Assembly (NCBI RefSeq): GCF_001976065.1
Contig: NZ_MNAH01000012.1
Location: 124,001-188,000, forward strand
Origin: Pseudomonas putida
GTDB lineage: Bacteria; Pseudomonadota; Gammaproteobacteria; Pseudomonadales; Pseudomonadaceae
Reading direction: 5' to 3'
Length of the DNA stretch: 64,000 nucleotides
Made by a program: the position numbers and the translations under genes. The notes beneath the pieces were generated by a model. That model was not told the DNA's origin and did no database searches. It was given only the letters and a program-made list of their open reading frames with translations. This document shows, piece by piece, positions 1 to 8,135 of this stretch (position 1 is the stretch's first letter; the number at the start of each line of letters is the position of its first letter).

Positions 1-10
1 GCTCCTGCGG

Positions 11-43
11 GAGCTGCCGCAGGGTGCGAGCTTTTGACCTTCT
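11..43 (+). repeat. Dispersed element ending in a GATCTTTTGAT-like core, copy 1
   Basis: The sequence reads GAGCTGCCGCAGG followed by a degenerate form of the GATCTTTTGAT core. Related copies lie at 13449-13481 on the plus strand and 57060-57093 on the minus strand. It precedes the AT-rich promoter region of the first SfnB gene. I recall similar sequence scattered in fluorescent pseudomonads, but its function is not known to me. Confidence 0.5.
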
Positions 44-100
44 ATACATATTCCTAAAAGTTAGTTCAAAAATAATATATACACGTTTAGGGTATATAAA
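38..100 (+). promoter_or_regulatory. AT-rich upstream region of the SfnB/LLM genes, possible CysB-type site
   Basis: A strongly AT-rich segment lies 140-200 bases upstream of the first SfnB gene in an otherwise GC-rich region. It contains ATTCCTAAAAGTTAG (from 50), which resembles the ATTCTTAAA arms at 26135-26159 upstream of oscA/sbp. I did not find a convincing -24/-12 sigma-54 promoter here. Assignment to CysB is inference from sulfur-starvation genes downstream. Confidence 0.35.
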
Positions 101-237
101 CCGGACCACCGGACATTCTTGTTTTCGTTCGCCGCACCCCGCGGCGTTTCCATGAGATGTGAGGTAGGTATGGTCCGGAACACAATCACCCCAGTGCAGA
201 TCGCCAGGGCATTGCGTGTAGCCAAGGAGCGGCACTG

Positions 238-1479
238 ATGTCCAGTCTGGCTGATGCAATCGTCCAGAGTGACCTGGACATCGCCCCCTTGTTGTTGCCC
301 GCACAGGTGCTGCGCAACGACGCCCAAGCCATCAAGGCCGCCCATGAGCTGGCGCAAGTCGCTCGCCTGCAGGCAGCCCGGCGCGACCAGCAGCGCAAGC
401 TGCCGTGGTCGGAAATCGAACAATTCACCCGAAGCGGCCTGGGCAGCATTGCCGTTCCCCGCGAGTATGGCGGCCCACAGGTTTCATTCGTGGCCCTGGC
501 CGAAGTGTTCGCGATCATTTCCGCAGCGGACCCCGCCCTGGGGCAGATTCCGCAGAACCAGTTCGGCATTCTCAACCTGATACTCGGCAGCGCCACCGAG
601 GCGCAGAAAAAACAGCTGTTCAAGAGCGTCCTGGAAGGCTGGCGAATCGGCAATGCCGGGCCGGAGCGCGGCGTTAAAAACACCCTGGAACTCAAGGCGC
701 GTATCACCGCCGATAGCGATGGTTATGTGCTCAATGGGCAGAAGTTCTATTCCACCGGCGCGCTGTTCGCGCACTGGGTCGCGGTCAAGGCACTCAATGA
801 CGACGGCAAGCAAGTACTGGCCTTTGTCCGTCGCGGTACGCCGGGACTGCACATCGTCGATGACTGGTCCGGTTTCGGCCAGCGCACCACCGCCAGCGGC
901 ACCATTTTGCTCAACAACGTGCGAGTCGACGCCGAGTTGGTGGTGGACAACTGGAAGATCAATGAAAAGCCCAATACCCAAGGCGCCGTCTCGCAGCTGA
1001 TTCAAGCCGCCATCGACGCTGGCATCGCCCGTGGCGCTATCGACGACGCCATTGAATTCGTGAAAACCCGTTCCCGGCCATGGATCGACGCCAACGTCGA
1101 ACGGGCCAGCGATGACCTGTACGTGATCGCCGACATCGGCAAGCTGAAAATCGAACTGCACGCCGCCGAAGCCCTGCTGCGCAAGGCCGGGCAGGTGCTC
1201 GACCAGGTCAGCGCCGCGCCGCTTACCGCCGAATCCGCCGCCCGCGCTTCGATTGCCGTGGCTGAAGCCAAAGTGCTGACCACCGAGATCTCGTTGCTGG
1301 CCAGCGAAAAGCTCTTCGAACTGGCCGGCAGCCGCGCCACCCTTGCCGAATTCAACCTCGACCGCCACTGGCGCAACGCCCGGGTGCACACCCTGCACGA
1401 CCCGGTGCGCTGGAAATATCACGCGGTGGGCGCTTATCACCTGAACGGCACTTTGCCGGCTCGTCACTCCTGGATTTAA
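238..1479 (+). CDS. SfnB family sulfur-acquisition oxidoreductase (copy 1)
   Basis: A 413-residue protein with the acyl-CoA dehydrogenase fold. It has an N-terminal helical domain, a middle beta domain containing GFGQRTTASGT (about 217-227), and a C-terminal helical domain ending in the RHWRNARVHTLHDP segment. SfnB-type enzymes are flavin-dependent oxidoreductases induced by sulfate starvation and linked to organosulfur use in pseudomonads; the exact substrate is unknown. The ATG follows AAGGAG at 224-229. It is followed after 37 bases by a clear paralogue and then by an LLM monooxygenase, so the three probably form one desulfurization operon in the cytoplasm. The family is clear; the substrate cannot be read from sequence. 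Confidence 0.9.
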   Translation: MSSLADAIVQSDLDIAPLLLPAQVLRNDAQAIKAAHELAQVARLQAARRDQQRKLPWSEIEQFTRSGLGSIAVPREYGGPQVSFVALAEVFAIISAADPALGQIPQNQFGILNLILGSATEAQKKQLFKSVLEGWRIGNAGPERGVKNTLELKARITADSDGYVLNGQKFYSTGALFAHWVAVKALNDDGKQVLAFVRRGTPGLHIVDDWSGFGQRTTASGTILLNNVRVDAELVVDNWKINEKPNTQGAVSQLIQAAIDAGIARGAIDDAIEFVKTRSRPWIDANVERASDDLYVIADIGKLKIELHAAEALLRKAGQVLDQVSAAPLTAESAARASIAVAEAKVLTTEISLLASEKLFELAGSRATLAEFNLDRHWRNARVHTLHDPVRWKYHAVGAYHLNGTLPARHSWI

Positions 1480-1516
1480 CGCCCAGACACTTTTTACCAG
1501 AGCTCTGGAGAAACAC

Positions 1517-2710
1517 ATGACCCTTTCTCAACACGTCGCCGTCATCACCAGCGATGAGCAAGCCCTGATCGTCGCCAGCGACCTGGCCGAAGATTTCAAA
1601 CGCGACAGCGCCCTGCGCGACCGCGAGCGCCGTTTGCCGCACCCGGAACTGGAAGTGTTTTCCCGTTCGGGCCTGTGGGGCATCAGCGTGCCCAAGGAAT
1701 ACGGTGGCGCCGGCGTGTCTAACGTCACCCTGGCCAAGGTCATCGCCCTGATCGCCCAGGCAGATGGTTCCCTCGGGCAAATCCCGCAGAACCATTTCTA
1801 CGCACTGGAAGTGCTGCGCGTGAACGGCAGCGAGGAGCAAAAAAAACGCCTGTACGCCGAAGTATTGGCCGGTCAGCGCTTCGGCAATGCGCTGGCGGAA
1901 CTGGGCACCAAAACCGCCCACGACCGCGTCACCCGCCTGAAACACGATGGGGACGGCTATCGCATCAACGGTCGCAAGTTCTACGCCACCGGTGCGATCT
2001 ACGCGCAGCGCATCCCGACCTCGGTGATCGATGAAAACGGCGTGCAGCAACTGGCGTTCGTCCCGCGTGAAAGCAAAGGCCTGACCGTGATCGACGACTG
2101 GAGCGGCTTCGGCCAGCGCACCACCGGCAGCGGTTCGGTGGTGTTCGAAGATGTCTACGTTGCCGCCGAAGACGTGATCCCGTTCCAGAGCGCTTTTGAG
2201 CGTCCGACCCCGGTCGGCCCGCTGGCGCAGATTCTCCATGCCGCCATCGACACCGGCATCGCCCGCGCGGCCTACGAAGATGCACTGCAATTCGTGCGCA
2301 CCAAGACTCGGCCGTGGATCGACGCCACCCATGAAAAAGCCACCGACGACCCGCTGACCATCAAGAGCTTCGGCCATTTGAGCATTCGCCTGCATGCCAC
2401 CGAGGCCTTGCTGGAGCGCGCTGGGGAATTCCTCGACCAGGCCCAGGCTGACACCAACGCCGCGAGCGTCGCCGCCGCATCGATCGCCGTCGCCGAAGCC
2501 CGGGCCATCAGCACCGAAATCTCCCTCGCTGCCGGCACTACCTTGTTCGAACTGGCCGGCAGCCAGGCCACCCTGGTTGAGCACGGCCTGGATCGCCATT
2601 GGCGCAACGCCCGGGTGCATACCCTGCACGACCCGGTGCGCTGGAAGTACCACGCGGTCGGCAACTACTACCTCAACGATGAAAACCCGCCGCTGCGGGG
2701 GACCATCTGA
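1517..2710 (+). CDS. SfnB family sulfur-acquisition oxidoreductase (copy 2)
   Basis: A 397-residue paralogue of the preceding gene. Both share the GFGQRTT motif, and a 24-residue stretch near the C-terminus is identical, which points to tandem duplication and divergence. It should be a flavin-dependent acyl-CoA-dehydrogenase-like enzyme for sulfur scavenging. GGAG precedes the ATG. The TGA stop shares its last base with the ATG of the LLM monooxygenase (TGATG), so the two are probably translationally coupled and may act on the same organosulfur compound. Reduced flavin could be shared or supplied by a reductase encoded elsewhere; none is visible here. Confidence 0.9.
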   Translation: MTLSQHVAVITSDEQALIVASDLAEDFKRDSALRDRERRLPHPELEVFSRSGLWGISVPKEYGGAGVSNVTLAKVIALIAQADGSLGQIPQNHFYALEVLRVNGSEEQKKRLYAEVLAGQRFGNALAELGTKTAHDRVTRLKHDGDGYRINGRKFYATGAIYAQRIPTSVIDENGVQQLAFVPRESKGLTVIDDWSGFGQRTTGSGSVVFEDVYVAAEDVIPFQSAFERPTPVGPLAQILHAAIDTGIARAAYEDALQFVRTKTRPWIDATHEKATDDPLTIKSFGHLSIRLHATEALLERAGEFLDQAQADTNAASVAAASIAVAEARAISTEISLAAGTTLFELAGSQATLVEHGLDRHWRNARVHTLHDPVRWKYHAVGNYYLNDENPPLRGTI

Positions 2711-4068
2711 TGGCCGACGCGAAAAAGAAGATCCTGCTCAACGCGTTCAACATGAATTGCATCGGGCACATCAACCATGGCCTGTGGACGCATCCGCGCG
2801 ATACCTCGACCCAGTACAAGACCCTCGAATACTGGACCGAACTGGCGCAATTGCTGGAGCGCGGGTTGTTCGACGGTTTGTTCATCGCCGACATCGTCGG
2901 CGTCTACGACGTCTACCAGAACTCGGTGGACGTGCCGCTCAAAGAGTCGATCCAGTTGCCGGTCAACGACCCTCTGCTGCTGGTCTCGGCCATGGCCGCC
3001 GTCACCAGGAACCTCGGTTTCGGCCTCACCGCCAACCTCACCTACGAACCGCCGTACCTGTTCGCCCGGCGCATGTCGACGCTGGATCATTTGAGTCGCG
3101 GCCGAGTGGGCTGGAACATCGTCACCGGTTACCTCGACAGCGCCGCCAAGGCCATGGGGCTGAGCGAACAGGTCGAGCATGACCGCCGCTACGACCAGGC
3201 CGATGAATACCTGCAAGTGCTGTACAAACTCTGGGAAGGCAGCTGGGAAGACGACGCGGTGATCAACGATCCGCAGCAACGGATCTACGCGCAACCGGGA
3301 AAAGTGCACAAGGTCGAGCACAAGGGCGAGTTTTATCAGGTAGAGGGTTATCACCTGTGCGAACCCTCGCCGCAGCGCACCCCGGTGCTGTTCCAGGCCG
3401 GCAGTTCCGATCGTGGCCTGCTGTTCGCCGGGCGGCACGCCGAGTGCGTGTTCATCAGCGGGCAGACCAAGGCGTCGACCAAGGTTCAGGTGGACAAGGT
3501 CCGTGCGAGCGCCGTCGAGGCCGGGCGTAATCCCGACGACATCAAGGTGTTCATGGGCTTGAACGTGATCGTCGGCGCGACGGAAGAACTCGCTTGGGCC
3601 AAACACGCCGAATACCTGAGCTACGCCAGCGCCGAGGCCGGGGTGGCGCATTTTTCGGCCTCCACCGGCATCGATTTTTCCGAGTACGCCATCGACGAAC
3701 CGATCCAGTACGTCAAGAGCAACGCGATCCAGTCCGCCACCAAAAACCTGCAGAACAACGACTGGACCCGCCGAAAGTTGCTCGAGCAACACGCCCTCGG
3801 CGGACGCTACATCACCGTGGTCGGCTCGCCTGGGCAAGTCGCCGACGAACTGGAATCGTGGATCGCCGAAACCGGCCTGGATGGTTTCAACCTGACGCGG
3901 ATCGTCACACCGGAAAGCTATGTGGACTTCATTGAGCTGGTGATTCCGCACCTGCAACGGCGTGGGTCGTACAAGACCGCCTACGACAGTGGGACTTTGC
4001 GCGAAAAGCTGTTTCACGCAGAGGCGCATTTGCCTGAGCAACATACCGGATCGGCGTTTCGCCGTTAA
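2710..4068 (+). CDS. LLM class flavin-dependent monooxygenase (NtaA/SnaA/DszA family)
   Basis: A 452-residue bacterial-luciferase-like monooxygenase. It shows the family features of a long TIM-barrel LLM: an N-terminal strand with NAFNMNCIGHINHG, the FARRMSTLDHLSRGRVGWNIVTG region (about 118-140) and the PVLFQAGSS motif. This subfamily uses FMNH2 and oxygen to oxidize or cleave C-S or C-N bonds (DszA, SnaA, NtaA, dimethyl sulfide monooxygenase). Length matches the family. It is coupled by a one-base overlap to the second SfnB gene and followed by a methionine-type ABC importer. Its substrate is therefore likely an organosulfur compound, though that is inference. Confidence 0.9.
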   Translation: MADAKKKILLNAFNMNCIGHINHGLWTHPRDTSTQYKTLEYWTELAQLLERGLFDGLFIADIVGVYDVYQNSVDVPLKESIQLPVNDPLLLVSAMAAVTRNLGFGLTANLTYEPPYLFARRMSTLDHLSRGRVGWNIVTGYLDSAAKAMGLSEQVEHDRRYDQADEYLQVLYKLWEGSWEDDAVINDPQQRIYAQPGKVHKVEHKGEFYQVEGYHLCEPSPQRTPVLFQAGSSDRGLLFAGRHAECVFISGQTKASTKVQVDKVRASAVEAGRNPDDIKVFMGLNVIVGATEELAWAKHAEYLSYASAEAGVAHFSASTGIDFSEYAIDEPIQYVKSNAIQSATKNLQNNDWTRRKLLEQHALGGRYITVVGSPGQVADELESWIAETGLDGFNLTRIVTPESYVDFIELVIPHLQRRGSYKTAYDSGTLREKLFHAEAHLPEQHTGSAFRR

Positions 4069-4071
4069 AAG

Positions 4072-4128
4072 CTTCGCGAGCAAGCCCGCTCCCACATTTG
4101 GAATGCAATCCCCTGTGGGAGCGAAGAG
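4072..4128. repeat. REP-type inverted pair, TTCGCGAGCAAGCCCGCTCCCAC family
   Basis: Two inverted arms of the second REP family (GTGGGAGC... and its complement) flank a short centre between the LLM gene and metQ. It could form a hairpin in the transcript and separate expression of the two halves of the run. Confidence 0.7.
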
Positions 4129-4174
4129 GCCCGACCAAACACCCCAAATTCATGCACTGACTGGAAATACCACT

Positions 4175-4984
4175 ATGACCAAGCACCACCTCTCCAACCC
4201 AGTCAAAGCACTGGCCCTGGCCTTCGGCCTGTTCAGCTCCGCGCTGTTCGCCGCCGACGCGCCACTGAAAATCGGCACCACCGCCGCCTTCGCCATTCCA
4301 TTGGAAGCAGCAGTAGAAGAAGCCGGCAAACAAGGCCTGAAAGTCGAACTCGTGGAGTTCACTGACTGGATTGCGCCCAACGTCAGCCTCGCCGCCGGCG
4401 ATATCGACGTGAATTACTTCCAGCACATCCCGTTCCTGGAAAACGCCAAGAACGCCTCCGGTTTCGACCTGGAGCCCTTCGCTCCGGGGATCATCAACAA
4501 CGTTGGCCTGTATTCGAAGAAATACAAAAGCTTCGACGAACTGCCGCAAGGCGCCAGCGTGGCCATCGCCAACGACCCGATCAACAGCGGCCGTGGCTTG
4601 CAGTTGTTGGCCAAGGCCGGGTTGATCACGCTCAAACCGGGGGTGGGCTACAAGGCCACCGAAGAAGACATCATCGCCAACCCGAAGAACATCAAGATCC
4701 TGCAAGTCGAAGCCGTGCAACTGGTGCGCGCCTATGACGACGCCGACCTGGTCCAGGGCTACCCAGCCTATATCCGCCTGGCGAAGACTTTCGACGCCGG
4801 TTCTGCCCTGCTGTTCGACGGCCTCGACCACAAGGAATACGTGATCCAGTTCGTGATCCAGCCAAAAAGCAAAACCGACCCGCGCCTGATCAAGTTCGTC
4901 GACATCTACCAGCATTCGCCAGCCGTTCGCGCAGCCCTGGATAAAGCCCACGGCAAGCTGTACCAAGCCGGTTGGGAGAGTTGA
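4175..4984 (+). CDS. metQ: MetQ/NlpA family substrate-binding protein of the methionine-type ABC transporter
   Basis: A 269-residue periplasmic binding protein. The signal peptide is about 27 residues with an AxA-type cleavage site (LFAADAP). The mature part starts LKIGTTAAFAIPLE and contains the MetQ features ELVEFTDW and VNYFQHIPFL. Most MetQ proteins are lipoproteins, but this one has no cysteine at the cleavage site, so it is probably soluble. I chose the ATG at 4175 because it starts the signal peptide; upstream in-frame codons run through a REP. It delivers substrate to MetN-MetI. Next to SfnB/LLM genes the substrate may be methionine, its sulfoxide or another small organosulfur compound. 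Confidence 0.9.
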   Translation: MTKHHLSNPVKALALAFGLFSSALFAADAPLKIGTTAAFAIPLEAAVEEAGKQGLKVELVEFTDWIAPNVSLAAGDIDVNYFQHIPFLENAKNASGFDLEPFAPGIINNVGLYSKKYKSFDELPQGASVAIANDPINSGRGLQLLAKAGLITLKPGVGYKATEEDIIANPKNIKILQVEAVQLVRAYDDADLVQGYPAYIRLAKTFDAGSALLFDGLDHKEYVIQFVIQPKSKTDPRLIKFVDIYQHSPAVRAALDKAHGKLYQAGWES

Positions 4985-4986
4985 GC

Positions 4987-6108
4987 ATGACCGCTGCCAC
5001 GCAACGGCTACTGGACATTCCGGAGCTCAAGAATGCTCAACAGACCGAACTGCACCCGGCGCTCAATCGGGCCCACGTGCGTTTCGTCGGCCTGGGCAAA
5101 ACCTATGACGGCAAGCAAGGCCCGGTGGCGGCGCTGCAAGGCATCGACCTGGCGATCCAGCGCGGTGAAGTGTTCGGCATCATCGGCCGCAGCGGCGCCG
5201 GCAAGTCGTCGCTGATCCGCACCATCAACCGCCTCGAGCAACCGACCTCGGGCCGCGTGTTGATCGATCAAGTGGACATTGGCGAGTTCGACGAAGACCG
5301 TCTGGTGGCGCTGCGTCGGCGCATCGGCATGATCTTCCAGCACTTCAACCTGATGTCGGCCAAGACCGTCTGGCAGAACGTCGAGTTGCCGCTGAAAGTC
5401 GCCGGTGTGCCGAAGGAAAAACGCGAGCAGAAGGTTCGCGAACTGCTGGAGCTGGTCGGCCTGCAAGGCAAACACACGGCTTACCCGGCGCAACTGTCCG
5501 GCGGGCAGAAACAGCGCGTCGGCATCGCCCGCGCGCTGGTCCACGATCCGGCGATTTTGCTGTGCGACGAAGCCACGTCGGCACTGGATCCGGAGACGAC
5601 GCAATCGATCCTCGGCCTGCTCCGCGAGATCAATCAACGCCTGGGCCTGACCATCATCCTGATCACCCACGAGATGGCGGTGATCCGCGAGATCTGTGAT
5701 CGCGTGGTGGTCCTGGAACATGGCCGAATCGTCGAGCAAGGCCCGGTCTGGGAAGTCTTCGGCAACCCGCAGCATGAAGTCAGCAAGACATTGCTCGCGC
5801 CGTTGCAACACGCTCTGCCGCCGGAACTGCAAAGCCGCCTGCATCAACAACCGCAGTCTTCGGCAGACGCGGTGGTGCTGCGCCTGCAATTTACCGGAAC
5901 GGCCCACGCCGAACCGGACCTTGCCGCGCTGTTCGGTGCCCTCGGTGGCAACGTGCGCCTGTTGCAGGGCGGCGTGGAACGAATTCAGGGGCACGCGCTG
6001 GGGCAACTGCTGCTGGCCGTGACAGCTTCGCCGCTCGGCGCCGAAGAATTGCGTCAACGCGCCGGCAATTGGGCGCAACAGGTGGAGGTGTTGGGTTATG
6101 TGGTTTGA
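4987..6108 (+). CDS. metN: Methionine ABC transporter ATP-binding protein MetN
   Basis: A 373-residue ABC ATPase. It has an N-terminal extension of about 30 residues, Walker A GRSGAGKS (about 67-74), the ABC signature LSGGQKQR, Walker B AILLCDEATSALD, and a C-terminal NIL-type regulatory domain (about 290-373) that in MetN binds substrate and inhibits transport. The ATG at 4987 has GGAGAG 8 bases upstream and lies 2 bases after the metQ stop; a start 15 bases earlier inside metQ is less likely. It overlaps metI by 11 bases. It acts at the inner face of the cytoplasmic membrane. Confidence 0.95.
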   Translation: MTAATQRLLDIPELKNAQQTELHPALNRAHVRFVGLGKTYDGKQGPVAALQGIDLAIQRGEVFGIIGRSGAGKSSLIRTINRLEQPTSGRVLIDQVDIGEFDEDRLVALRRRIGMIFQHFNLMSAKTVWQNVELPLKVAGVPKEKREQKVRELLELVGLQGKHTAYPAQLSGGQKQRVGIARALVHDPAILLCDEATSALDPETTQSILGLLREINQRLGLTIILITHEMAVIREICDRVVVLEHGRIVEQGPVWEVFGNPQHEVSKTLLAPLQHALPPELQSRLHQQPQSSADAVVLRLQFTGTAHAEPDLAALFGALGGNVRLLQGGVERIQGHALGQLLLAVTASPLGAEELRQRAGNWAQQVEVLGYVV

Positions 6109-6742
6109 TCGTTTGCTGCAAGGCTTCATCGACACCTTCCTGATGGTTGGCGTGTCGTCGTTGATCGCACTGCTGGCGGGCATTCCGCTGGCGGTGATCC
6201 TGGTCACCAGCTCCAAGGGCGGCACCTATGAAGCCCCGGCGCTGAACCGCGCATTGGGTGCCTTCGTGAACCTGTTCCGCTCGATTCCGTTCCTGATCCT
6301 GATGGTGGCGCTGATTCCGTTCACCCGGTTGATCGTCGGCACCACCTATGGCGTGTGGGCGGCCGTGGTGCCGTTGACCATCGCGGCCACGCCGTTCTTT
6401 GCGCGCATCGCCGAAGTCAGCCTGCGCGAGGTCGATCACGGCTTGATCGAGGCGGCGCAAGCCATGGGCTGCCGACGTGGGCATATCGTCTGGCATGTGC
6501 TGTTGCCTGAGGCGCTGCCGGGGATTGTCGGCGGCTTTACCATCACGCTGGTGACGATGATCAACTCATCGGCCATGGCCGGGGCGATTGGTGCGGGTGG
6601 CTTGGGGGACATTGCGTACCGGTATGGGTATCAGCGTTTTGACAGCCAGATCATGCTGACGGTGATCGTGTTGCTGGTGGCGTTGGTGGCGGTGATTCAA
6701 TTGGGTGGGGATCGGTTGGCTCGGGGACTGAACAAACGCTAG
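6098..6742 (+). CDS. metI: Methionine ABC transporter permease MetI
   Basis: A 214-residue inner-membrane permease with about five transmembrane helices and the EAA loop (EAAQAMGCRRGHIVWHVLLPEALPG split around about 125-148) that docks on MetN. The length is typical of MetI. Its start lies within the end of metN (11-base overlap), so the two are co-translated. It completes a metQ-metN-metI importer. The intergenic region after it carries a long structured leader belonging to the next small gene. Confidence 0.95.
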   Translation: MWFDRLLQGFIDTFLMVGVSSLIALLAGIPLAVILVTSSKGGTYEAPALNRALGAFVNLFRSIPFLILMVALIPFTRLIVGTTYGVWAAVVPLTIAATPFFARIAEVSLREVDHGLIEAAQAMGCRRGHIVWHVLLPEALPGIVGGFTITLVTMINSSAMAGAIGAGGLGDIAYRYGYQRFDSQIMLTVIVLLVALVAVIQLGGDRLARGLNKR

Positions 6743-6865
6743 ATCCTGGCGATATTTCGTACAGGAAAATCGGCAATTCCGAGGGGTAAATCCCTTTCCT
6801 TTGCAGGACGTTTCCTAGATTATTCCGCTCGCTTGCGCCTGCCAGATTCGGTGGTTAGTCTCGGT

Positions 6866-7094
6866 CCGTCACTGCTTATCAGTGATCGGGTTTAGTAGCC
6901 CGGAACAATAGGCGCATAGCGTTTCCATGCTCATGTCCGGCGTTTTTGCCGCACGCAGAATATGGTGGCTGTGCGTGGGGCACCTTCGGGTGCACCGGTT
7001 TTCCTATTGACCGGCCTACTAACCTGCGTACAGCCGCCACCCAATCGTTTAGTAGGCGATAAGTGACGGCTCCATGCAGCAATAGGAGAAACAC
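6866..7094 (+). ncRNA. Candidate structured leader RNA with competing stems
   Basis: This fills the 352-base space between metI and a small orphan gene. Seen directly: CCGTCAC (6866-6872) plus TTATC (6876-6880) can pair with GATAAGTGACGG (7058-7069), closing about 200 bases. A 13-base stem with two G-U pairs can form between 6963-6975 and 7027-7039. GCACC-TTCG-GGTGC (6980-6993) is a perfect UUCG tetraloop hairpin. CCTACTAA (7015-7022) can pair with TTAGTAGG (7049-7056) or with TTAGTAG (6892-6898), so alternative folds exist. AGGAG at 7084-7088 sits just before the ATG. I know no named RNA family for it. Confidence 0.55.
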
Positions 7095-7325
7095 ATGGAA
7101 AGATCCGTCCCCGATCCACCTTCCGAAACCCCCACCAACGAAGCCGTCACTGAAGACCTGCTCAGAGACCGTTCCGCCCTCTACCGCGCCATTGATTTCT
7201 ACCTCACCGGCGATCAACTCAAGGGCGCCGACCGGGCGATGGTGTTTTCGGTTTGGCATTTGTTGGCGATTGCCAAGGCGATGATTGATCGGTCCATTGA
7301 ATGTTTGGGGATGAAAAAGGGTTGA
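7095..7325 (+). CDS. Small orphan protein downstream of a structured leader
   Basis: A 76-residue soluble protein with a proline-rich N-terminus (VPDPPSETP) followed by two predicted helices, the second amphipathic to hydrophobic (FSVWHLLAIAKAMIDRSI). It begins at an ATG seven bases after AGGAG. It looks like one of the small Pseudomonas-restricted families (DUF6124-like or similar), but I cannot assign the domain with confidence. Its function is unknown. The long folded leader suggests post-transcriptional control. The reading frame ends shortly before a REPIN. Confidence 0.7.
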   Translation: MERSVPDPPSETPTNEAVTEDLLRDRSALYRAIDFYLTGDQLKGADRAMVFSVWHLLAIAKAMIDRSIECLGMKKG

Positions 7326-7340
7326 GTCAGTGAGATCGCC

Positions 7341-7407
7341 TTCGCTGGCAAGCCAGCTCCTACAGGTGACCGACGCGATCCATTGTAGGAGCTGGCTTGC
7401 CAGCGAA
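7341..7407. repeat. REPIN (inverted pair of GTAGGAGCTGGCTTGCCAGCGAA)
   Basis: Two nearly perfect inverted REP arms (TTCGCTGGCAAGCC... and ...GGCTTGCCAGCGAA) surround a centre of about 20 bases. This is the first of two REP families in the window. It is expected to be moved by a RAYT transposase encoded elsewhere. Confidence 0.9.
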
Positions 7408-7475
7408 TGGCTGCGCAGCAGCCCCAGGCTTGATGGCGTATATTCGACAAATCCAAATTGCCTGCGCAGCCCACC

Positions 7476-8105
7476 ATGAAACAGACCCCCGCCGACCTTG
7501 AGCAGATCACCTCCACCACCCTGGGCCATTACAACTCGGTGGCCGAAGGTTTCCGCGAAGGCACCCGCGATCACGATGTCAGCCAGAACATCGATGCGCT
7601 GTTGCGACACATTCAGGGCAAGGCGCCGTTCGACATTCTCGATTTTGGCTGCGGCCCCGGTCGCGACTTGCGGGCCTTCACGCGTATGGGCCACACGGCG
7701 GTCGGCCTTGATGGCTCGGAGAAGTTTGCGCAGATGGCCCGCGAGGACAGCGGTTGCGAGGTTTGGCAGCAGGACTTCCTGAAGCTGGATTTGCCGGATG
7801 AGCGCTTCGACGGGATTTTTGCCAACGCGGTGCTGTTTCACATCCCGCGCCAGGAGTTGCCCCGGGTGTTGAAGGAGCTGCGCGCGGCATTGAAGCCGGG
7901 GGGTGTGTTATTCAGTTCCAATCCCCGTGGCGAGAACCAGGAAGGCTGGAACGGGGCGCGGTATGGGGCGTATCACGATCTTCAGGCGTGGCAGCAGTTG
8001 CTGACCGAGGCGGGGTTTGTGGAGCTGGAGCATTACTACCGGCCGGCAGGGCTGCCGCGGGAGCAGCAGCCTTGGTTGGCGAGTGTGTGGCGTCGCGCCG
8101 ACTGA
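7476..8105 (+). CDS. Class I SAM-dependent methyltransferase
   Basis: A 209-residue protein with the Rossmann methyltransferase motifs in order: motif I ILDFGCGPGRDLRAF (about 56-70), acidic end of strand 2 AVGLDGS, motif III-like FDGIFANAVLFHI and the post-motif LKPGGVLFSS. It resembles Methyltransf_11/25 enzymes. The substrate is not evident. I take the ATG at 7476; a TTG lies 18 bases upstream. It stands alone after a REPIN and converges on the RND operon across a hairpin. Confidence 0.85.
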   Translation: MKQTPADLEQITSTTLGHYNSVAEGFREGTRDHDVSQNIDALLRHIQGKAPFDILDFGCGPGRDLRAFTRMGHTAVGLDGSEKFAQMAREDSGCEVWQQDFLKLDLPDERFDGIFANAVLFHIPRQELPRVLKELRAALKPGGVLFSSNPRGENQEGWNGARYGAYHDLQAWQQLLTEAGFVELEHYYRPAGLPREQQPWLASVWRRAD

Positions 8106-8134
8106 TCGTTCCCGCGCTCCGCGTGGGAACGATC
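8104..8134. terminator. Hairpin between convergent genes, copy of a 25-base repeated stem-loop
   Basis: GATCGTTCCC pairs with GGGAACGATC around a GC-rich centre, between the methyltransferase and the RND permease stop codons. There is no T-run. The core is nearly the reverse complement of the hairpin at 26206-26230, so it is a repeated element that may act as a transcription barrier. Confidence 0.6.
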
Positions 8135-8135
8135 A

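Noticed and set aside
130..146. Hairpin CGCCGC-ACCCC-GCGGCG upstream of the first SfnB gene as a terminator or attenuator
   Set aside because: The stem is short and followed by only three T residues; no leader peptide is visible.
101..237. A -24/-12 sigma-54 promoter upstream of the SfnB genes
   Set aside because: I looked for GG-N10-GC with TGGCAC/TTGC context and found no convincing match.
2668..4095. A 475-codon open frame opposite the LLM monooxygenase
   Set aside because: Complement shadow of a strongly supported flavin monooxygenase; no motif or start signal.
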